From: Lates calcarifer | Taxonomy: Eukaryota > Chordata > Actinopteri > Centropomidae | Assembly (NCBI RefSeq): GCF_001640805.2 | Contig: NC_066851.1 | Span: 23,155,493 to 23,219,492 of the forward strand | Direction of reading: 5' to 3' | Length of the DNA stretch: 64,000 nucleotides | Shown here: one piece after another, positions 13,701-64,000 of the stretch | How the letters are laid out: each line of letters opens with the position of its first letter | How positions within the stretch are numbered: position 1 is the stretch's first letter | Notes under the pieces: model-generated | Databases searched by the model: none | What the model saw: only the letters and a program-made list of their open reading frames with translations | Told to the model about the DNA's origin: nothing | Program-made: the position numbers and the translations under genes

Positions 13701-16700
13701 TAACAAATTACCAACATTTACAATTTCAAACTTGATGAATTATTAGAGTAACCATTTAACAATGACCTAACATTGAATATTTAAAACAGTCACCCAGTTC
13801 AGTATTGTACTCCTACTGTAAAACACTGTCAGACTCAACAGTGGACAGTTTAAAAGAAGGATCGAAATCAAAGGCAGAATCACAGTCTCTCTCTGTCTTT
13901 TTTACTCCACACGTTCAAACCTGCAGACCACATTACCTACAAAGCTACCAAACCGACAGTTAGCTCTGAAATTCTGAAGGGTCCCACTGGTGGGACAGTG
14001 ACAGGTTAATAACTTTGCTTATATTCATTACAGCAGACTGCTTCCCTGATGAATTGAAGTCCAGTAAAGACAAAGCAGCTGTCATGCTGGTGGAGGACAT
14101 ACACCAGACAAAATTATTTTTCACAACCTGCAAACCCAAAATTTGTTCTTATTAACAGCTTATAACTGATCTGGAAAGCACCAGTAAATTATTTACTGAC
14201 ACATAACACAGCAGTAATATTTCCAACCTTGTGGTACCAAGCTATTTTCTCTCTCTGCAGCAGCCCTATGATGTTCTAAAACTGATTTATATTGTAATGC
14301 TCTGTCATTCTCACAGTAAAATCTGGAAAGCGAAATGAATGGACCCCCTGTCTGTGTCTCACTATCAGTTCTCACTTGCTGAGATCAGGAAACTGCCCAC
14401 ACAGAATGTGTGATGGTCTGCCACGCCAAGAAGACTATCAGTCACAGCCAGACAGAACAGACACTGAAGAGCATATCATGTCTGTGTATTGTTTACTACC
14501 AAGCTGAGGCTGTTTACTGTCCAGTTGCCAGGAACAAACAATATGCGGTACAGCCCAGGGAGGCTCTGGTTTGGCCCTGATACTAAACTCCAGGGCAGGG
14601 ACAGATCGGACCGAGACAAAAACAAGACAACACTGTTGTTCCAAAATGATATGCGGCCATTTTAAAATGCCTGCTGTCACCAAATGACTGATATCAAAAA
14701 AGGCTTCACAGTTCTTTTAAAATGGCCAAATCCAAACATTTTCCATAGGCAGGATCATCTGGAGGTTTAGCAAACTGAAAATTGGCTTGGAGATTTGTAA
14801 AACGGGAGGAACATTGGTGTATCCTGCCAAACACTTTAAGAAAAGTTATGAAAAAATTTGAATGCTTAAAAATAACCACTGAAAACTCGCCTTCTGTTTC
14901 TGGACTGATTTTCTCCTTTCCTCAGAAAACTGGCCAATCTCAGACAATATCACAGAGAGTAATGGCTTCTTTCTGGAGGAGCATGCAAAGCACTTACTAT
15001 GCCATCACACTGTGCACTAACCCTCGATTTGTTTTGTATTCATGTGAGTCACTGCTATAACGAAGGCTACCCTAGTTCCTACTGAACAAAACTGAATGAG
15101 GGCCAGGGGGTGTTCAGCCCTCCAACCAGACCATCAGAGAGCACAGATTTACTGATGACATTTCAGGGAACAACCAATGAAATGATGGCTGATAGAAAAC
15201 AAGCTCATTCTTGGTGCCTGACCTGAACAACGCCACCTTAAAATCATCCAACAATCCTTACAGGAAGACTTTACCATATCAGAATGTCAGCAGTCAGACA
15301 GGGCTACCAGGTTAGTGATAATGATACTCTGATTACTGATGGACTTCCTCCTAAAATACACTGCACAATTCTGAAAATAAATGGCCATTAGAAACAGAAA
15401 CACTATTCCTATCCACACAGTCTAACAGAGCTTTCTAGAAATTCGTTCTTGATTAATTGAGCAGAAAACAACAAATGTAAGGTGGTTCCATATCAGCAGA
15501 TTCACATGTATACAACTTATTTGCATGATGAGATAAAGCGAGTGCTCCTCGTGACTGTTCAACCATGCTAAATGTGTTGAATAATGTACAGCTGTTTTGG
15601 CCTGAAGGCAGGAAGCTTCTAGGAAAAAAACACAGCTGACAAACAATCAGAGGCTGAGTCAAACGACTCATAGAAGACAGGTACAAGACTCCAGGTTCTG
15701 GTACAACTGAAGATAAAGCACATACAGGTACTATGTAACCTACAGACTACAGATATTTAACCAAAGAAGTGCACATTGAGGGAAATTTCACTTAAAAAGA
15801 TGACATTTTAGAAAAATTACATGCTGTAGGAAACACTTGAGTAGATCACTATCCACTGTGGACGACATGGCTATAAATCTAATAAAAATGTCAGTGCTGG
15901 CTGTACATCCATTTAACCTTAACACCAACAGATAAACACAACAGTTCTGTTTGCCATTCTCCTGTCAAAGCCTCCAGGGGACCACTTGGCAGGAAAAAAA
16001 CATATTCAGTGTAAGAATCTCTACTTTCAGTTTTGCCGACTGTGCATACAGCTGAATAATTGATGCACTCAAAGTAACTTTTCCTTCAGGATATAGACAT
16101 TGTTACACAAGCTCCATCACGCCAGCAGAGAAGCACGAATACCAACAATAAAAAGCTTTTGTAATAAATTTGTCACTTCTGGGAAAAGAAAAACACATTT
16201 CCAAACAGACTGAAAGGTTTTAAAACCTACAGATTGTTAAACCACGGACACAAGATATTGTTAAAACCACAAATATGGATATTTATCACCTTCTTTTACA
16301 ACAGCTGCTTAACATCTCAGTATCCTGTGCCCTCAAGTCTAGAGAAGTACTGATATCATCTGTAGCTTTCAGATCACCAAAGGCTCCATCTATATCTTTA
16401 CACACAGACATTAGACTTTTGACTTCATTAAAATAACATCAAAGAGACCAATAACTGTCATAGAAGTTTCCTGCAGTATGCCCACAAGTCCTGAGTGTGC
16501 ACACATGCACGTGTAAAGTCTGAGCCTCAAGAAGAAATCAGATAATGCAGTTTCATGCACTGCACTAACCCGACTACCTGCTGTTGTCAATAATCAGATT
16601 TCCCTCCAACCCCTGAGAAAATGCAGGTGATGTTCGACTGTGACTAGAAAATCTGATGCCATTTTCAAGCCTGTGCTGCTCACAAAAATGAACCATATAG

Positions 16701-18309
16701 AACATGTAGAAAAGTTTCACCTGCATACTGCAGCTGCCACAGAGTTTCACTAAAACATCCAACGTGCAGCTGAAAACATTAGTTGATCAATTAATTAGTC
16801 GACATAAAACGAATCACCAGCCTGTTTGATCACTTGATTTAGGTTGATTCAAGTAATTTATCAAACAAAAATTTCTAATATTCTTTGGTCCTGCCCTCAC
16901 AAATTTTGTCTTTGGGGTTTGAACTGATAGCCATCTGATATTTTAAAGAATTATCCTTTAATTGATTAATCTCATAAACAACTAACAGATTAATATATAC
17001 TGACAGCAATGGTTAGCTGTACCCCTGGACCATATTCACTGTATCTCCAGTTGTATCTAATTTAATATACAGGTGCTGGATGCATATGAAAAGTAAAGAC
17101 TAATGGAAGAGAGGTGTTTTTGAAAGAATGAATGATAGAATGATAAACTGGAATGTTCTGAGGTGATGTAAGATGATTGTGAAGCTCTGCAGAAAGCTGA
17201 AAGATGTAATACAACCTGATTATTTGATCATGAGTGCAACTAATCCCCTTAAAGGACAAAAATGTTAATTTAAGTACATTTTTCACACAAGACAAAGGCA
17301 TTTGTTGTAAAATGAGTAAAATCCATATATTCTGTAATACACATTGTATTTCCCTATTCACTATTAACCATTAATAACTCAGCACTTCCTCAATGTGTTC
17401 AGATGATTCCTCAGATTAACCACAGGGAGTGCAGTTTGCCATTAATCATGTGTGTCACATGCAGCTTTCTATTATTCTGTTCAGTTATCTGCTGCTTTCA
17501 TCATCAGCATGGTGTTTCCTGCTGTGCAGATCTCTGCGCAGCCTCTGACAAAAAAAATTGTTTGAATTCCTCTGTTAACATTCCTCATTACTTCAACTCC
17601 ACTGGAATAGTTCTATAAATGGACTTTAACTGTAAAGTTTAAAAGGTAAACCCTCGGGGATTGCTTTAAGGCATTTGGAAACTTTGGCACAGCAGCCAGT
17701 AGGGTGAAACTGCAGGTGACTTATCGCCCTCTCCATGAAGACCTTTTACCATACACAACAATCCCAAAAAGAAGTTCTCTGATAATTAAGCCATTTCACC
17801 CAATAAGCAATGTTTTCTATCTACTTCTCTTCATACATAGATTGTACTTCCTCTGTGGAGCAGGAGACTTTAGTCTAGTCATCCTCATTAAGTCAAATAT
17901 TAAAATACATTTTATAGCAATCTCGCCAGCAGCTACCTCTCTCAGACATCTGACCAATGTGACAGAGTGACCAACCCACACAGTCATCTCTAGGTTACAA
18001 ATCTAATGTGGCAACAACCAGCAAGTACTTACATATCCACACAGCACATCACTTTGTATCAAATGTCAGTGTATCACAAAACTCTACCATCTGCATTTCC
18101 TCAGAGCAGCAGTTTCCTCAGTGGACCTTCTATTGGTATATAAGACATTAAAATGAAGTAGAGTGATACCTCCTCAAAGGAAATGGTCTGTTGTGCCATT
18201 TCAGACCCCAAAAAGACCAAAACCACAACAACATATCCAGAGTGGTTTTCAGAAAGCTGCCACCACTGCACAGTTAAAGCAAAAAAGCAGCTGTTTATTT
18301 CGTACTTAC

Positions 18310-60720
<42,411 letters not shown>

Positions 60721-60749
60721 GGGCTCGGTCCTGAAAATAATGATGCACT

Positions 60750-62117
60750 GTATGACACGTTCAACGTTGGTGGAATAAATCATGTATAATGGAGACAAGA
60801 AATATTAAAAATGACGTTTTTATTTCAGCTAGAAATATTAAATCAACATCAGCATCCGGAAATACAGCATTTATATAAAGACTATCAATATTTAAATACT
60901 CATTCTCAGTTATCATACCAGGAATATATTACATTATAAATGTATATATATATCTTATTCATTTTTACTCAAGTGCACTCCGTCAATCTTTATTTAGACC
61001 AGTTACACAGGTCTATTACATAACTGAGTCTAATTACATGGTGCCATTTCCTTACTGCTACTGTTACTGTTCCTACTATACTATACTGCTAATAATCATC
61101 ACCATAATAAAATAATAATAATAATATTTCTGCAGTATGGCTTGGTGTCATTAAACAGATTCAGACAGTTCTTTTTAAGGGAAGGTGAGTGCTGAACTTT
61201 CTTTACACAACACACTCCTCTTCAGACCACACATTGTCATTATTACATGTTTGTAGGAATTAAACCAATGAGATATAACATGTTAAATTAGTGAGCTTTG
61301 GAGAGGTTGGTGGGTCTTGTTTTTTAACTTTCAGCAGAGCCGGGCTAGCAGTTTCCCTCTGCTTTCAGTCTTTATGCTAAGCTAGGCTAACTACGTCCTG
61401 ACTCCAGCTCTGAAGGTAACGCACAGACATGAAAGTAGAAAAAAACACAGTGAGAACTAAAAGAAAGATAAACACACCACTGGAATAATGAGACAGTAGG
61501 TGACGTTCTGTCTGATTAAGACCCGATTTTTCCTTTACCTTTTATTTTCCACAGCATTATTCTAGAGTGAAAAATCAGAGAGGAAGATAATAAAACTGTG
61601 AATTCACAGTTTCATGGAACATTTTGTTTTCACTTCGTTGTCTTGCAACTAAATCTTTTGGAATAAAAACAGCACCAGAAAAAGCCGTTTTTACCTCATC
61701 TGTTTTCCCACAGGATGAAATGGAGGAAAGAACAATAATGTAAATCTGCAGAGCTTCACAGAGAGAGGAAGTCAGCCCACATTCCAAAACGCTGTAGGCC
61801 TAGTTCACACGTTTAGGTAGGTATAAGCTAATGGACAGAAATTTTGAGCTGAAAATATAGTTGTTGTAAATTGGCTGTTCTCCATTCAGTGGTTTGTTTC
61901 TTAGTTAGACCTGGCTAATATGCTAACAGGCTGATTTGGGATTGGCTAGCAATTCAGCTAAGTTGGTAGCTAACTAAGTAGCAAATGTCAGCAACTAAAC
62001 CACAACTACTTTCTCAAATTTCAGAGTGAATAATGTAGAATTAAAATCAATAGATTACCTAAAGGTGTTACTTTAAGAATGTAAATGTAAAAGTAAATAA
62101 ATACAGTTACACTTGTG
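60750..62117. other. Region between kcnh5 promoter and TRIM stop codon
   Basis: This 1.4-kb AT-rich stretch has no supported gene. It includes an imperfect TAC/ATA-rich patch (61050-61130), a decayed interspersed repeat (61330-61440), and a possible polyadenylation signal for the TRIM transcript: AATAAA on the minus strand at 61546-61541, about 570 bases after the stop. No nearer AATAAA or ATTAAA was noticed. Confidence 0.5.
61330..61440. repeat. Decayed teleost interspersed repeat (unnamed)
   Basis: The segment with GAGCCGGGCTAGCAGTTTCC, TCAGTCTTTATGCTAAGCTA and ACGCACAGACATGAAAG resembles a repeat I recall as abundant in percomorph genomes (GCTAGC...CAGTCTTTATGCTAAGCTAAGCTAAC). The class and name are not assigned from sequence alone. 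Confidence 0.5.
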
Positions 62118-63542
62118 TTACTCCACAAGACTGTTTATCTCTGATTTATCACTGATCTGTTCCACTGTCACAGAGACCTTCGGTGGTAACATCTTCACTG
62201 GGAGATTATCCACAGTGTTAATGAATGGAAACATCTTCTCAGTGAAAGTGTGTGTGAAGGTGTGTATGTGTGTGTTAGTATCAGGATCAGAGAACGACAA
62301 CTTTCCTCTGTTCCAGTCCAGATTCACTCTGATCCTCTGGAGCTTCTTCTGCAGTGAGAGAACAGTGGATGGAGCTGATGGTGACAGTGCTGAGTATTCA
62401 CCTCCATAGAACCATATTCCCCATAATCCAGACCGTATGTTTCTCTTCCTCTGGACAGACTCTGCTATCACACCCACTTCCCAGTTTGTATTGTCTCCAA
62501 CCTCGACATCCCAGCTGTGAGTCCCTGAGTTAAAACCCTCAGAGCCCAGGACAGAGCAGTCATAATCAAATCTCTCTGGATTGTCAGGAAGCTGCTGTTC
62601 CTCTCCTTCACTCACACTGGTCAGATCTTCAGACAGGATCAGTTCTGGATGAGCAGTGTTTGGGTCCAGAACCACAGGACTGTAGGAGACCATGTCCTTC
62701 ATCTTGTTCCAGATGTTGAAGGTCAGGTTGCCCAGGTGTTTGGCCTGGTCTATCAGAGCTCCTGAGAGCAGCTGGTGATCCTCCAGCAGGGGGCGCTGCT
62801 GGACTCTTTCCACTGCAGCCTTGTAGTTGTTGAGGAATGAGACGTCTTCAGCTCTCAGCTCGTCCTCTGTGGCTCTGACTGTGTGTGAAAGAGCTGCTAT
62901 CTCTCTGCTCAGAGCCTCCATCTTCTCCTTCATCATCTGACTCTTCTGCTCCTCTTCCTCCCTCAGTGCAGCCATCCTGGCCTCCTCTTCCTCTTCTAGA
63001 AACTGGTGAAGCTTCTTAAACTGCTCCTTAATCTGCCTCTCTGTGTGTCGGGCCTGGACCTTAATGTGATCTGCTGTTTGATCAAACTCCACTTTAACTT
63101 CTTCTAAACTCTTTAACTTCTCCTTTAAGGGCTCCAGAGTTTCCTGAAGTTCCTTCTTGTGTTGTTGTGCAGCTTCATCGATGGGACTGAAGCTGTGGTT
63201 TTTGTGTGTTACTGAATGTAGACAGATGACACACACTGGCTGCTGATGGTCCAGACAGAAGAGTTTGAGTTTCTCAGAGTGCAGACTGCAGAGAGCCTCT
63301 GAAGATCTCTGATCTCTCTCCTGTAAGAAGGACTCACACAGCTTCTTTAACACCAGGTTACAGGGTGGATCTGACCTTGAAGATCTTCTCTTACAAACTG
63401 GACAGTCTGGTGTTTGTTTCTCTCTCCACCATCTCTTCAGACAGTCTTTACAGAAGCTGTGGCTACATGACAGAACAACAGGATCTCTAAAGACCTCCTG
63501 ACAGACCGGACAGCAGAGATCCTCCTCTGATCTGGAAGCCAT
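62118..63542 (-). CDS. TRIM35-like E3 ubiquitin ligase (RING, B-box 2, coiled coil, PRY-SPRY)
   Basis: A complete, uninterrupted 474-codon frame (ATG at 63542, TAA at 62120-62118). RING finger: C11-C14-C26-H28-C31-C34-C47-C50. B-box 2: C85, H88, C96, D98/H99, C104, C107, H113, H116. A charged, Glu/Lys-rich coiled coil covers about 125-250. The PRY-SPRY domain covers about 286-465, with [39 protein letters not shown] and [12 protein letters not shown]. Proteins of this layout are cytosolic RING E3 ligases whose SPRY domain selects the target; many act in antiviral signalling. Length and layout fit teleost class IV TRIMs usually annotated as TRIM35-like, TRIM39-like or NF7-like, so the exact orthologue is not assigned. 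All zinc ligands are present, so it looks functional. Start context TAAATGG has A at -3, and a strong splice acceptor lies just upstream. Confidence 0.95.
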   Translation of the reverse strand: MASRSEEDLCCPVCQEVFRDPVVLSCSHSFCKDCLKRWWREKQTPDCPVCKRRSSRSDPPCNLVLKKLCESFLQERDQRSSEALCSLHSEKLKLFCLDHQQPVCVICLHSVTHKNHSFSPIDEAAQQHKKELQETLEPLKEKLKSLEEVKVEFDQTADHIKVQARHTERQIKEQFKKLHQFLEEEEEARMAALREEEEQKSQMMKEKMEALSREIAALSHTVRATEDELRAEDVSFLNNYKAAVERVQQRPLLEDHQLLSGALIDQAKHLGNLTFNIWNKMKDMVSYSPVVLDPNTAHPELILSEDLTSVSEGEEQQLPDNPERFDYDCSVLGSEGFNSGTHSWDVEVGDNTNWEVGVIAESVQRKRNIRSGLWGIWFYGGEYSALSPSAPSTVLSLQKKLQRIRVNLDWNRGKLSFSDPDTNTHIHTFTHTFTEKMFPFINTVDNLPVKMLPPKVSVTVEQISDKSEINSLVE

Positions 63543-63561
63543 TTAGTCTGAGTGAAGCTGA

Positions 63562-63667
63562 AAACACAGCAGACAGAAAGAACAGTCAGTCATGGCTCCC
63601 CTCCCTCCTCTACTAACTTCACTGAGATTCACTTTCACTTTGAGTGGTGGTTTTAGTCAAACTCACC
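63562..63667 (-). other. Probable 5'UTR intron of the TRIM gene
   Basis: Reading the minus strand, a GTGAGT donor follows ACACTGAAG at 63667, and an acceptor with a pyrimidine-rich lead (CTGCTGTGTTTTCAG) ends at about 63562, some 20 bases before the ATG. The intron would be about 105 bp. Splicing inside the 5'UTR with a single coding exon is a common plan in this TRIM group. The upstream non-coding exon would run leftward from about 63830. This is inferred from splice signals only. Confidence 0.6.
63628..63641 (-). promoter_or_regulatory. IRF/ISRE-type motif near the TRIM first exon
   Basis: On the minus strand the sequence is AAAGTGAAAGTGAA, tandem GTGAAA repeats close to the interferon-beta PRD I element and to ISRE cores. 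It lies in the probable 5'UTR intron, about 90 bp upstream of the ATG. Interferon-regulatory factors bind such repeats, which would fit interferon induction of a teleost TRIM gene. The motif is short and function is inferred. Confidence 0.5.
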
Positions 63668-63848
63668 TTCAGTGTGTGGAGAGTCAGCAGGTTGAAGCAG
63701 CAGTGTTGTAGTTTTCCTCTTTTCTCTCCTGTAGCTGGACTCACTCAGAGGAAGCTGTTAGTTTGGTCTGAAGGTGAATCTGATCGAATGTTTTTCAGCC
63801 TGTGTCTCTTTAGAGAAGACGAGGAACAAACTGTTTCCTGGTCTGAGG

Positions 63849-63860
63849 TGAGTCATGTGA
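63849..63860. promoter_or_regulatory. AP-1 consensus overlapping a TCATGTGA box upstream of the TRIM gene
   Basis: TGAGTCA (63849-63855) is an exact AP-1 consensus and overlaps TCATGTGA (63853-63860), an E-box of the MITF/TFE type. They lie upstream of the probable first exon of the TRIM gene. Short motifs of this kind occur by chance, so the call is tentative. Confidence 0.3.
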
Positions 63861-63967
63861 GGGGAGGAGCTTTGTCAGAGCTCCTCTTCATCCTCTACAC
63901 AATGTTGCTTCACCTGTAACACCGGGTGAGTCTCATTCCACAGTTAAATGGATCTCATACATTTAAG

Positions 63968-63985
63968 TTTTTTTTTTTTTTTTTT
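63968..63985 (+). repeat. Poly(T) run near the window end
   Basis: About 18 T residues, followed by AAATTTATTTCC. It could be the antisense A-tail of a retroelement that continues outside the window. Confidence 0.6.
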
Positions 63986-64000
63986 AAATTTATTTCCGTC

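Larger units (their letters stand above)
1..18309 (-). other. kcnh5 intron 8 (5' part, at least 18.3 kb)
   Basis: No coding exon of kcnh5 or another gene was recognised here. I looked on the minus strand for the expected next exon ([20 protein letters not shown] and onward) and found nothing convincing. The stretch is AT-rich and holds a possible LINE fragment (656-760), an old percomorph repeat (6070-6395), purine and pyrimidine tracts (6680-6885, 7120-7345, 7540-7625) and a CpG-rich island (7440-7760). Other reading frames here look like chance or low-complexity frames. The rest, including 8000-18000, shows nothing I can name. Confidence 0.7.

Overview
The window looks like teleost nuclear DNA, most likely from a percomorph (spiny-rayed) fish. 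The evidence is an AT-rich background, vertebrate GT/AG splice sites around exons of a brain potassium-channel gene, CA microsatellites, a tRNA-derived SINE, and several decayed interspersed repeats that I recognise from memory as common in percomorph introns. I see no bacterial, organellar or viral gene content.

Most of the window (bases 1 to about 60,700) is the 5' half of one gene on the minus strand: kcnh5, which encodes the voltage-gated potassium channel Kv10.2/EAG2. Eight consecutive coding exons can be joined by eye with exact splice phases. They run from the ATG at 60506 to the donor next to 18310 and encode residues 1-457: the N-terminal cap, PAS domain, N-linker, S1-S5, pore helix, GFG selectivity filter and the first residues of S6. 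The rest of S6, the C-linker, the cyclic-nucleotide-binding-homology domain and the C-terminal tail are not found. They should lie beyond base 1, because intron 8 already spans at least 18.3 kb. A CpG-rich promoter and 5'UTR region covers roughly 60380-60720.

The right end (62118-63542, minus strand, about 1.6 kb upstream of the kcnh5 start) holds a complete intronless reading frame for a TRIM35-like RING/B-box/coiled-coil/PRY-SPRY ubiquitin ligase. A probable 5'UTR intron contains an IRF/ISRE-type motif. The two genes are arranged head-to-tail on the same strand and I see no functional link between them; TRIM genes of this class are expanded and dispersed in teleosts.

The introns hold decayed LINE fragments, a Tc1/mariner-type remnant, two copies of a percomorph repeat, a MITE-like inverted-repeat element, SINE sequence beside exon 4, long purine/pyrimidine tracts, a degenerate ACT/TAC repeat block, and several GC-rich islands that could be conserved non-coding elements or unannotated exons. 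I found no convincing new multi-gene system. The observations most worth checking are the promoter-like block inside intron 1 (54180-54680), the CpG-rich possible exon in intron 8 (7440-7760), the IRF motif and a CTCF-consensus sequence in the TRIM gene, and a perfect 17-bp palindrome in intron 4.
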